NCBI RefSeq assembly: GCF_958979055.1
Contig: NC_084888.1
Location: 33,537,804-33,601,803 of the forward strand
Direction: 5' to 3'
Source of the DNA: Alnus glutinosa
Taxonomy: Eukaryota; Streptophyta; Magnoliopsida; Fagales; Betulaceae
DNA length: 64,000 nt
Below, piece by piece: positions 47,801 through 58,700 of the stretch. The translations under genes were made by a program, and so were the position numbers. How positions within the stretch are numbered: position 1 is the first letter of the stretch; each line of letters begins with the position of its first letter. A model generated the notes under the pieces. That model was not told the origin of the DNA, did not search any database, and saw nothing but the letters and a program-made list of their open reading frames with translations.

Positions 47801-48699
47801 ATTGGTTTCCTCTCTTTTTTCTGTTTTTTGTTTCTTTTGCAGGTTTTATTTGAACCAAAACAATGGGATTTCCTGGTGGAACAATTTAAACTGGAATTCT
47901 GCAAATTATATGGCATGACGCTTGAACCTTTGCTGAATATCTATCTACAAGCTGGATTGTCCGCTCTCAAAACTCCGTATCCATAAATGTCCAATATAAG
48001 TTTGCTTTTTGTCTGCATCTACCTAACAAGCATCTATTAACTTCAGCGTCGTAATATCTAGAGTACAAGTCTAAAAGTTTAGTCTGATCGTCAGGACTTT
48101 TATAGAAACACCTTGGTTTTTCGACATAGATTGAACTATAAACATCAAAACCACTGGCAAAACAGCAAGCACGTTTTACCTTGAGATAGATTTATTTGCT
48201 GTAAAAGATGATGGGATAATCAAAATGATCTGATCAACCAACAATGAAGCCTTTTTTCCTCGTGGTATTTGGGTACCTTTCTTTCACCTTTTGCAGGTGT
48301 ATATAGATTTGTTCTTTTGCCTTGACCTGATTCAGATACTGTTATGAAGATGATTGCACCAAGGAAGACCCTCTATCGCAGGATAGTTTCCGGAAACTAG
48401 CAATGCCATTACCATACTCTAAGCAGCATCATTCAAAGCTTGTTTGCTATATAACTAAAGAGCTAATGGACACAGAGAACCCTCCACAAGTTTTACCCAA
48501 TGGCTACGTCTACAGCGCTAAGGTTCGCATTATTCTTGTTATAAGTAAGCAACTACTTTAGTTTACCATTCTGACTTATTAATCCTCCGGCTTGCAGGCT
48601 CTCGAAGAAATGGCCAAGAAGAATAGTGGTAAAATCACCTGTCCAAGGACAGGTTTGGTCTGCAACTACTCCGATCTGGTTAAGGCGTATATATCTTAA
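41895..48699 (+). CDS. GID9: GID9/MAEA homologue, RING-type subunit of the CTLH/GID ubiquitin ligase
   Basis: Part of the multisubunit CTLH/GID E3 ligase (yeast Gid9/Fyv10, human MAEA). Seven exons: 41895-42206, 42596-42790, 43759-43881, 45343-45528, 47843-47976, 48336-48522 and 48598-48699, giving 412 aa. After a Thr/Ala/Pro-rich start comes a helical part, then LisH (about residues 128-160, WNNMRLKRILVDYMLR), CTLH (about 170-235, AKKVIDALQNKEVAPALVWC) and CRA (about 235-320). The degenerate Gid-type RING is C-terminal (MDTENPPQVLPNGYVYSAKA, then ITCPRTGL). Known RING pairs form between this protein and the Gid2/RMD5 subunit. I set the start at MDSLSNG because the earlier in-frame ATG adds a hydrophobic Phe-rich piece absent from relatives. 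Introns 3 and 4 (1.5 and 2.3 kb) carry several repeats. Confidence 0.95.
43251..43377 (+). mobile_element. LINE 3' end (91 bp) with 18-bp target duplication, GID9 intron 2
   Basis: AAGAAAACAGCTTATGAG is found at 43251-43268 and 43360-43377. The insert ends TTTTACTTATC plus A's, in plus orientation. It is one of the clearest examples of the LINE-tail class in this window. Confidence 0.85.
44394..44548. mobile_element. MITE with AATGCTAC ends, GID9 intron 3
   Basis: The element opens AATGCTAC and closes GTAGCATT. Inner arms CCGGCCGATATAGCG and CAACCGATATAGC, and GTAGCTTACAATG against CACTTAAAACACG, give weaker pairing. It shares words with the repeat at 1027-1135. Confidence 0.6.
44641..44762 (+). 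mobile_element. LINE 3' tail followed by a perfect 18-bp inverted repeat, GID9 intron 3
   Basis: GGTTGCGCTTTGTGCTTTTA and GATTACTTATT plus an A-run form a LINE 3' end like that at 57.4 kb. Directly after the A's, TTCATCAATGAATGATGA (44712-44729) is repeated inverted and without mismatch at 44745-44762, around a 15-base loop. Confidence 0.6.
46000..46480 (+). mobile_element. Probable LTR-derived remnant in GID9 intron 4, with a 70-bp tandem repeat
   Basis: Within this stretch ATGTATTTAAAGAG... (46199-46270) is repeated at 46285-46354 with few changes (TCAGAGAGTTTGRTTAATGG in both). A (TC)n run follows at 46359-46385. The wording resembles the R/U5 region of plant copia LTRs, but I could not find clear ends, so the call is tentative. 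If an LTR, it is a broken fossil. Confidence 0.35.
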
Positions 48700-50282
48700 G
48701 TCTGCATAGTCAGGCCATTCTTCAAAGGGAAAAAGAAAAGAAAAATCTTGCACCTGTGTCTGTGGCTGTTGCAGTTTACTTCATCTTCTGTAGATACCTC
48801 CTTTCTGTAAGACACGCCAAATTCGTTTTAGAAATTTCCCTGACGCCTTGTTCATCTGTTGGAGACTCCAACATGTATATATGCAAAAAGAAAAAAAAAT
48901 GAAAACTTGCTGTTTCACTTCAAATGTTAAGAATTAGTATAAATAAAAGCGAAGCAGATTCGGCAATTTTAAATTGATTTGGTAATGATTCATGAGCTTT
49001 GCCATTGGAATGATATAGGTTTGCATGCGTACGGGTGCGGTGACAGCCATTAGTTTCAATGAGAGCAAAGTGTATTCTGGACCCCAATAATATTTTGTGT
49101 GCGCTTTTTAAACCAATTCCTTTATTTAAAAAAAAAGAAGCCACGCATTAATATACAGTAAGAATAGAGAATGCTATGACAAGTAGTAGCCAATAATTTT
49201 TATCTATTGAAGCTGTGTGCAGTCTCGTGACTTTAAAACTGATTTCGTAGAACCACTGTCTTCCTAAGTAGCATTTAGAAAACATATGATGATTTCATGC
49301 TCAAATCCCTCACTGGTAGCTCATCGAGCATAGCCATTTTATAAAGAAAATGCTTTGGCGATTTTTTATTTATTTATTTTTTGTTTTTTTGGATGAATAA
49401 ATGCTTTGGCAATTGCAAGCTCACTACCTATGCTTAGCACACCATATGGAGCTCAAGAATTTTTTTTTTTTTTTTTTTTTTATAGATAAATAAAAAATAA
49501 AATAAAATAAAATAAAAAAATAACAAGTTTCTTTAGTTTCCAATAGAATTCCTCGTGCTAATATACATCTAATGTAGTTGGATTTTAAACACAAGCATGT
49601 CAATCACTAGGAAGATTTATTGCTTTTGAACGATTATTAGCAGAACAAGAAGGGACTAGGATCCTATCCATAGGCTATGCAGCTCCATCTGCCGCCAAAG
49701 CTGCATATCGTCGCTTAGAGCCCAGTCCTGTTTCTTTCGTCAATCCGGGCCGGTTTTCATCATTTACTGGGAGACTCTATCCTGTACTTGAGAGAATCCA
49801 TAACATTTCACCAGAAAAAAGAACTATTAGGACGGGTTTCGAACGTTTAACTGAGGACAACTTCCATATGACGTGCATTGAAAGAACCACTGCTTCAGCT
49901 ACGACGGACATGACAGGCAGCACCGCTAAAAACTCACCCAGAAACTCAATTCGATAAAGTATCTCCGGTCATGACACGTATAAAATCATAACTCTACGGT
50001 AAAAGCAAACCTCAAAAGAATCCCAACTCATTTGACTCGGGAAGATGAGTATACTGTTAAGCCTACAAGAAAGCCAGGTCGTCCTGATGGCACAAGTCAC
50101 CCAACGTGTTCAATTAAACATAAAGGTTCAGTTTAGATCACTGGAACTATTCCACATTAGCACTTCTGTCCATACAAAGTTCAGAAAATCTTAAACAGCT
50201 ATAGAAAAATTATCCATACAAAGCAGAAAAAACCTTTCACAAACACAGGTTTTAAGTTGACTTTTGTCACTTGGATCTGCTT
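48700..50282. other. 3' flanks of GID9 and RS2Z (convergent genes)
   Basis: The GID9 3'UTR lies at the left and that of RS2Z at the right; the genes converge. Between them are homopolymer and AAATA-type low-complexity tracts at 49458-49515 and the unassigned open stretch at 49589-49957. Confidence 0.45.
49589..49957 (+). other. Unassigned open stretch of 122 codons without an initial ATG
   Basis: This frame is open between two stops and has an Ala/Arg/Ser/Pro-rich, protein-like composition (for example GYAAPSAAKAAYRRLEPSPV, then NPGRFSSFTGRLYPVLERI). The DNA is less AT-rich than its surroundings. I do not recognise a family. An exon of a decayed gene, an organelle-derived piece or a processed fragment are all possible. 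Confidence 0.3.
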
Positions 50283-53199
50283 TTAGTTTGACTCGCTGCC
50301 TCTAGGAGAACCCTGATTCTCATCATCATCATCAACAGGGCTCCTGTCATCCCTACGGACAGGACTAGGGCTGCGGCTGTTGCCATTTTCTTCACCAGGG
50401 CTCCTATAACTCCTATCCTGGGGACCCTCCTCTCCATCAGCATCATCAATAGGACTTCTGCTCTTTTGCCTGGGACTCCCACTGTAATCAGACCCATTGG
50501 GCTGCCTGCCATCCCTTGGGGATGGGCTACCTCTCTCTTGTGGGCTCCCCTCATTGGGTGAAGGGCTACGCTTCCTCCCTTTAGATGGCTGTGGTGAACT
50601 CCTGTTGCGCTTAGGACTTCGGCTGTCCCGGGGGCTCCTTGATCTTCTCTCAGCCCGCTCAAGACTTCTTTCTCTCTTCAAAGGTGGTGATCTAGATCGA
50701 CTGCGAGAAAGGAAATTTAATACCCACAATGAATAAATTAAATAAGTGAGGACATTATTCTGTAACAAGAAAAATGGAATTCAATAATCAATCTATTTTT
50801 TGAGGTGCCTTTTAAACAAAACAAATAAAATAGTAAATATAAGACTTGCATGTGACCTAAACCAAAATGTCTCCAATTATAAATGTATTTTTGGTCTCCA
50901 AATATAAATGTATGCATTCTAAAACCTTATAACTGCCACATATACCGATGTAACCAATCCTGATAAAATATACATTTATGATGTCAGTTGAGACAGTACA
51001 TCTCAAAAGCTAGGCTGTATACATTGAGGCCAGAATCTCATAACAAGGATGACAACAAACATACCTGTAACTACGGTCCCTGCTGTAACTACGACTTCTG
51101 CCATGTCGAGGACTAAGTGACCTTGAGTAACTCCGGCCCCTTAACCAAAAAATTTCTTGCTCAATAACTCAAGAAATATAGAGTTGAAATGGAATAAAGC
51201 CTTTTTGGGAGAGCGAGAGTACCTGATTTTCTTAGGACTATTCTTACAATTCCTTTCTATGTGGCCTCGTTCCCCACAGCGATAACACTTGTTCTTCCAG
51301 TCCCCAGCCTTGCAATCTCGAGCCCAGTGACCATCAATTCCACAATTAAAGCAGCGCCCTGATCCAGGAGGAGGACCTCTTCCAAGATACTCACGAGATC
51401 CACCAGGACCCCGTGGCCCCTAAATGAAAGTTGAATTATATTTAGCACAGTTTACTTCTACCTTTAGCAATCTCCCTTCAATATCTTGAAGAAAAAAATA
51501 ATGCAGCAAACACCAAAAAAGTCGCCGACAATTTCTTTAAGAGACGAATATCTCGAATAGGCAGGTTAGATAATAAAAAATGAAAACATGACCTTGTTCT
51601 GGCTAATTCGATCATTTATTCGCCTCAATTTTCTTCTATACCACCATTTATTCATCAAAAAATTTGGTTACCCCTTTAAATCTGCAAACCTACCATGAGG
51701 TTGCAGGCCAAGAAATGGAACAACTAGCTGGAACCACTATCCTACACACACGACCTTTACTATAATTTAAAGGAGTGACCAAAACAATAAACCACGAAAT
51801 CTAGATGATAAGGTGCAAAAACAATCTAATCATATAATTTAAAATTTAAACTTTAAAGAGACATTAAGGTAAATTCTGGACTTTTCCGTGGATCAAAATA
51901 ACAAACTGAATGAAATTACTTGAATGCGACCATAATCATTTACAATTTTAACCAAAAAGGAGAACTTATAATGCGGAACAAAAAGTCCAATACTACCATA
52001 CAATGCATGCCTCCAAAATAACACCATTAAAAAAAGTCTTACCAAGAGGAAACTAGAGAAGATACCCAAGCAACATATACAAATATCACGAAAAATAAAT
52101 TCCATTAACTTACCCCTTTGGCAAATTCTACAATGACGCGGCTTCCATCAACATCCCGACCATTCAGACCATATATTGCATCTTCAGCATCTCGAGGGTC
52201 ACTAAACTCCTGGGATCAGCAGCCATAGAAAGGAAGAACAAAGAGAAGATCATACTTGCAAAGCATGCATAATTTAGCCAGGAGTGATATGAATGAACCA
52301 CATTACGTAATACAAAATATATGGGCGAAGAGGGTGAGAGAGAGAGAGAATAGAGCAAAGTATGGAAGTACATACAACAAAGGCGAAGTCGCGCTTCATA
52401 TCCACATCGCGTACTCTGCGTAAACGGGTGCCAGAAACAGTAAGGCCATCAAGACACAAGTATCGAAGGGTGGACACTTCGCCCCTCACAGATGAACTAA
52501 ACACCACTTTGAGTTTGTTGCCATTTCCATAAAAACACGCAATAACATTATAGAAAGACTCGCCAAATCCACCAAGGTTCACCCTCTCACCATAGACCTC
52601 CAGGTTAGGCAAAAGCCAAGAAACCTTCAAGAAGATCATTGAGTTAAACCACACAAGACACGTGGAGGGGTGCAACGTTCTCACACAGATATTAAAATGA
52701 ATATTTAAATGTCAAGCACAAAAGGGCTTGGCAAAATCCTCATTTCCTCCCACACCCAGCAACCCATGACCCTACGTCCCAGATCACCATTAACCCAGAA
52801 GAAATTAAAAACTAAAACTAAAGAAACACGAGAAATGAGTTTCGTTGACAACACATTGCATGCGGGTAATGCAAACAGCACATTCATCCATGATTTCTCA
52901 ATGATTGAGACAGAGATAGTAACACATAAAGGTCTGTCATAAGTTCAACATGTTATTGGAGACAAGCTAGATTAATGCAAGTGTTAGAACATGGTACTTT
53001 TCTAGTCGATGCAAGGTACTCATACTACTGTAGCTAATACAATAGGACTCCCGTAAGTGTAAGTATAACCAAAGGCAAGTCATTTTTCTTACCTTCCGTA
53101 TCTGCTAAAGAGGTCGTCAAGATCGCGCGACCTAGTCCGCGATGACAAGCGACCGACATAGAGACGCGTTCCACCATACCGGTCATCATATCGAGGCAT
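50283..53199 (-). CDS. RS2Z: RS2Z-type SR splicing factor (RRM, two zinc knuckles, RS and SP domain)
   Basis: A plant-specific SR protein of the RS2Z32/RS2Z33 type that binds pre-mRNA and helps define splice sites in nuclear speckles. Six coding exons: 53199-53093, 52415-52376, 52209-52114, 51419-51223, 51139-51065 and 50700-50283, giving 310 aa. The order is RRM (about residues 10-82; RLYVGRLS near the start and RDFAFVEF as RNP1), then two CCHC knuckles ([14 protein letters not shown] and [14 protein letters not shown]). A short RS region ([19 protein letters not shown]) follows, and finally a long Ser-Pro/Arg-rich tail ending SPRGSESN. Introns fall as in Arabidopsis RS2Z33. Intron 1 (53092-52416) is the longest of the early introns; in this family it is known to be alternatively spliced to control the protein's own level. 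A leader intron (53670-53205) ends five bases before the ATG. Confidence 0.96.
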
Positions 53200-53747
53200 T
53201 TTACCTACAGTAAATGAATTAGCTCATCTAGGACCACACCAACCACCATAAATACATAAGTTCTATCCACACACATGAAACAACTACAAACATGCAAAAA
53301 TACATATAAATATGCCAAAAATTCACTTCATTCAATCTATCTTTTCAGCAAAATATGAAATAACATTGCAGCTTCGAAGGTACCAAACAAAAAGCAGCTT
53401 AATGACAAAGTAAACAGGATACAGCAGAACCAATACACTATTAGAATTCAAAAAAAAAAAAAAATGAAAGCAATTCATTTTTCGCATAATCGCAAAATTT
53501 TAGGGGAAAAAAGTAGATCCACAAAATTCATTACTTTTCTAGATAAATCACATAGTAATTCGTGAAATGGAATTCCAATCCAATCGAAGAAGAATAAGAG
53601 AGTGAGGAGGGGAAAATACCCGGAAATACAAATCCTAGCTCAGAAAAAGAAGAAAGGCTCAGCGGCGTACCTGAAGAGAGCGAAGATTAGAACCCTAGAT
53701 TTGTTTCGATGACAGAAAAAGAGAGTGAGATCTTTTTCTCTCTCCGT

Positions 53748-53755
53748 ATTTATAA
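53748..53755 (-). promoter_or_regulatory. TATA box of RS2Z
   Basis: On the minus strand TATAAATA is followed some 30 bases later by a pyrimidine/purine-rich leader and a clean donor (TTCAG|GTACGCC at 53671/53670). Position and sequence suit a TATA box. Confidence 0.6.
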
Positions 53756-53759
53756 TGAA

Positions 53760-54800
53760 AGGGGTTGCGGATAAGTCTGGCTTGCATGCAGTAAAGCCCC
53801 GTTTATTGCTTGAAATTACTTTAAAAAGTCTGAGTCAACAGAGTAATAATCTCAACATTGCAAGTTTGGGGGGCCAACCCATAGTATTTACTTAAAAAAA
53901 TAAATAAATAAATTTGCTTGGAATAATATTTTTTATTATAAAATTTTTTACAAACTGATATGACAATTTATAATAAATTAAATAGTTACATAAAAAAAAT
54001 TAGTTTAATTATTTAATTAGTTAGTGGTTGATTTGTTAACTACATGTTCTTAATCATTTTATAATTGTAAGCTATCATGTTAATTTGTAAATGACTTTGT
54101 AATAAAAGTTTTAGATAAATGATCAACATACATCTTTTATACATTTTTTACACATTTTTATATAACTAAGTTTTAAATTCATTGAATTTGTGGAACCCAA
54201 TGTATGTCATATAAATCCAATGATGAATTTAACCTTGAGATTTGTAAGAGATATATTTATATCATTTCTCAAAGTTTTAATACTCTAAGCATTTTCCCTC
54301 ACATTTTACTCCCACAATGAGATGTGACACTAGCACATCAATCCAAGAAATTTATTGACATGACACTGCAACATTAGCCAAAACATTTTTTGCCCAGCTT
54401 CCATGGGACCCCAACCGAACCTTCAATGCGGTCGTGACCACCCTCAAAGTATGACCTAGTGATCGGTGCCATCAAATCGGTGGTCCCGACCACCCTCACT
54501 TGGTGGTTGAAAACTAGGGATGATATTGACTAGAAAATGAGGGACAAACATTAGGAAATAGAGAAGAATAAGTGGAATTAGTGTGGTAGCATTAGAGAGC
54601 TAATTGGTGCACAACAATTGTGTAACTGTTGTACACTTTTGTAGACACATAGGGTAGAACTCATGTGGTGAGTGGGTCCCACCACATGTATTTATAAACC
54701 TGCACAACAGTGCACAATTGGTGTGTATGAGTATTTTCTCTACTCATATTATTTAGCTTTGGTGATTCTTTCAAAGAGCAAAGTTGTTTTGGGTTTTGCA
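53760..54800. other. Upstream spacer of RS2Z with a small MITE
   Basis: AT-rich and without a gene. At 54605-54728 GGTGCACAACAATTGTGTAA faces CACAACAGTGCACAATTGG, and within it CATGTGGTG pairs with CACCACATG around GGGTCC. This is a MITE-like hairpin of about 124 bp. Confidence 0.5.
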
Positions 54801-55058
54801 CTACTTTTGTCTGTATAACAGGATTATTAGTTACTCGGATTTATTCGAGACATTTACCCTTAAGTGATTTATACGAATCATTAATTTTTCTTTCATAGAA
54901 TTTGTCCATTATTCGTATGGTTCCGTATTTAAAAAAAAATATAAACCATTTAAGCGCAATAACCGCGCCAAGTGTTATTTTTACCCAAGGCTTTGCTACT
55001 TCTGATTTTTTAACTGAAACGCATCAATCCGTATTATTAGTACCTGCTCTAAGTCCCA
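54801..55058 (+). pseudogene. ccsA: Nuclear plastid DNA fragment (NUPT): part of ccsA
   Basis: The plus-strand frame resembles the plastid cytochrome c biogenesis protein CcsA over about 85 residues. It contains the family's phrases [51 protein letters not shown] and [10 protein letters not shown]. An in-frame stop follows the second phrase and the similarity ends in mid-protein at both sides. Because the rest of ccsA is absent and flanks are nuclear, I read it as a decayed organelle-to-nucleus transfer. Confidence 0.85.
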
Positions 55059-55758
55059 CTTCCACCATAAAATTTTGAATCAGATTCTTAAAAGAAATCT
55101 TCCAAAATATTGAAAAGGAAAAGCGAATTATAAGGACCGAGTAAAATACATGATCATGAGCACTTGAAATATGAGGAATCCATTCCAAAATTAAGTAATA
55201 TGAGGATATATAAGATTTTTGTCTTAGATTGGAACCTCCTTCATTTTTAGGATAACCATATAATAGGGTTTGTAATTAATCATTATTTATAGTCATATGG
55301 CTCATAATTAATTATTTAATGATTGATTTTAAAGGACGTCACCTAAAGTTCCCACAAAAATTAAAAGAATCCTCTACTTAAAATATCAAAATAATTAAGA
55401 CAGATAAAGTAGGGCCCATAATCAATATTTTTGTGTTAGATCAGCCCTTAGATTATATATATATATTAACAATGACCAATTGGCAATACCACGTTGGCAA
55501 AGTGAAATAAGTGAAATAAAAATATTGTTTCTAACATTTATCTACATTACATATTAGTCCCGTGTATTTTAGAAAATTGTTTAAAAGGACATCTTTTTAC
55601 TTGCAACCAATGACAAAAATCCAAAGTTGCTGCAGGATCGTCGTAGGCACCATAAATGTGGTCGTCCCTGTGCTAAAAGAGCCTACTTTGAAAAGCCCAC
55701 TTTTTTCGCAGATCTCATGTGATTCACGACTACTACCAATATCTGACAGCTCTCCTTT
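55059..55758. other. Spacer and 3' flank of the SET-domain gene
   Basis: AT-rich sequence with a (TA)n run at about 55455-55466. The last 150-200 bp before 55759 are likely the 3'UTR of the SET-domain gene. Nothing else recognised. Confidence 0.4.
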
Positions 55759-58700
55759 TCATCCTGGACTAGTTCTGTAATCACCAATATCCTCCCGATG
55801 GTAGGCGCTTGTACTCAGGGTTGCGCAGTAATTGTTCAGCCATGCGGAAGCAGATTTGAGAACGCGAAGCTCGCCACTGAGGAGATCCCGAGCAATTTGC
55901 TTTCTAAGAGCAAATTTTTCACACATGGAGGAAGAGCTGACAGGCGTCAAAGACTGTATGCACACAAACAAGAAGCTCAAAACAAAGAAAACCGTTCTAT
56001 TAACAAGACAAGCAATGATATTGTTATCCTTGCTGGTTTTTTCTCTTCATTTTAGTAAGACTAAGATACACCACTTTCAATCAAAGATGAGCAATAAAAT
56101 CTTCACTTTGATATTGATCTATAATCACTGCTATCTGTAATATTCTTCTTTTAGTATTTTCTTGATATTTTTATTTGAATCAGACTATATAATCTCACTA
56201 TGCTGACTGACAGTTGTATCTTATCCATAATTTAAATATTTGGGTAAGAACAACAGTGAGTAAGCTATAGCGCCATGAATAATACAATATAGTAAAACAT
56301 AATCTTTGCATAGCTAAGTCATTCCCAAATAAATAAATAATTCATGCGATTACAACATAAAACTTGATGCTACACTTAATTCATAAATTTTAAAAGCAAA
56401 CCACGGAAGCGTATTGATAGTCCAACTAAACAGTAAGGTAAAAACAATCAGGGTCTTTACCTTGATAGCTGCATTATAGTCCTCCATTATTTGAGTGATT
56501 CGTAATGACAGTATCTGATGTGCCTGGATCTCTTTGCTTCTGCTCTTCAAAGGACGTCTAGCCAGCCTGCCATCATTTTGTGTGGCTTCCAAAGCCAAAT
56601 CACTAAGTTCTGAATATTTGATCAAGACAACAATTGCATAAGTCCGTATAGATTAAGGTAATACTAGCATGTAAACAAATTACACCACATACAAGAATAA
56701 TGTGATTTATTTTTACTAGACCAGTGCATGATTGGGAGGTGGAATCGGTTTCTCAGTTCTCTGAGTATTTGAATTCTCAAAGAGTAAGGCATGGAGATAG
56801 GGATATAATTTGTTGGATCCCTTCTAAAAGGAAATCATTTGATGTTAAGTCTTACTATCAAAATTATCTAATCTTGTAAGGTCCCATTTTCCTTGGAAGG
56901 GTATTTGAAAAGTTAAGGTTCCCTCGAGAGTGGCGTTATTTGTGTGGACAGAGGCTTTAAAGAAAATTTTAACTTTAGATAATTTATAAAATAGAAATGT
57001 TATTGTGGTGAAGTGGTGTTGTATGTGTAAGAAGAATGAGGATTCTATTGATCATCTACTCTTTCACCATGAGGTTGTAACAAAGTTGTGTAGTGTGCTT
57101 TTTAGTTGTTTGGTGTTGCTTGGGTTATATCAGAAGGGTGAGCGAGTTGTTGGGAAGTTGGAGGGAATAATTGAGAAACCGTAATGCTTTGAAAATATAG
57201 AGGTTGGCTCATTTGTTTTTAATGTGGTTTCTTTAGAGAGAGAAGAACGCAATGAGCTTTGAAGATCGTGAGAATAGATTGTTAGAGATGAAGATGATGT
57301 TACAATCCCTTCATAGATGGAGAGTGGCATGGAATAGTTTGCATGTTTCTAATTTTTCTAAGTTTTTGGAATTATGTTCTTTTTCTATAATTGAAGAATT
57401 CCTCTCTTGTATACTTCCCGTGTACTGGGGTTGCACCCCTCTGCACTTTGCACGAATATACATTACTTATAAAAAAAAATTAATAATAATAATAAAAAAA
57501 AAAAAAAAGCACACCTTCAGGAGCGGTGCAAGATAGAACACGAGCAACTGCACGAAGTGACTGTGGCAGACCTTTCCCTTTTCCTTTAGGGGACCTCACT
57601 TCCCTATATGATTTTGAGTCATTATAAACAGATGCTTAGCAGAAAGAAATCATCAGACAGATAAATAAACATAGACAACATGATTTCTGAGGGTGTCTTT
57701 TGGGGGGCATCACATAAAACCAAATGTTGATTACTGTGATGGTTTTGAGGTTGAATCATTCCATTTTTTAATTTTATTTTTTTAATTTGCTCTTTTGATG
57801 CAAAGGGGCGAAGTAAAAAAGAAAAAGAAATATTGTACTTGACCATGCTTCCTAGGAAAAGGAGAAAGAATTGGCTGAGCAGGAAAAATGAGAAATTCAC
57901 AGCCCACACTGTACTAACAAGTCAAAATCAAGTAACTTTCTCCAGCTCAAAGAAAACTTCGGGAGTAATATTGCAAGATAAGAAAGTATATTGAACATAA
58001 CAGTATAATGCAGCAAATTGAGAACTTTGAAAATTCAAGTAATAATCATTTAAGTGACCTCATAAAGTACCCACAGGATCCATTGGTCACGGCTATTATT
58101 ATGCCAGCCTCAGATGAAAAAGAAGAAAGATATAGGCTCCATCAATGTATGCAATGTTCTCTTCCACAATCTATACCGAGTAATTACAAGTATAGGATAC
58201 TCTATCTGTATCTTATCACTTAAGTTGAACATCAAATTATCAAAATATTACAGCTTTTTCAAACAGCTTGGAATTGTTAATCCTAAAGGTAATTGGATAA
58301 GTTACATATTATAAGCTTTGCAAGATGAAGAAACATATCTTGCTGTGCAATATGTTCAGAATAAGTCAGTTTAATTGTACTGAAATCAGTAGTTACAGAT
58401 ATTGGAACTGTTTTCAATAAGTTGTAATTTTTCTAGCTGTTGTTTGGATGATAAGTAATTGGATGATAAGTAATTGGCTGCTACCAATTCATACTTTTTT
58501 TAAACAAAAGCACTACCATTTGTTAGTTCTCAAGCTTTCCACTAATCCATAAATCCAGTCTGAACGAGCTCATGAAATTACACTATCATTCAATTCATAT
58601 GGCATTTGATGTTCAAGAAACAAGTATCAGTACCAACTTGATTGTGAAATATTCCACAGAAGAATTGAAAACATTGCCATCTTTAATGGTTGGGATACGA

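Noticed and set aside
50267-50662. 131-codon minus frame with Met/Gly/Ala-rich sequence
   Set aside because: Out-of-frame reading of the last RS2Z exon, whose Ser-Arg repeats make every frame open.
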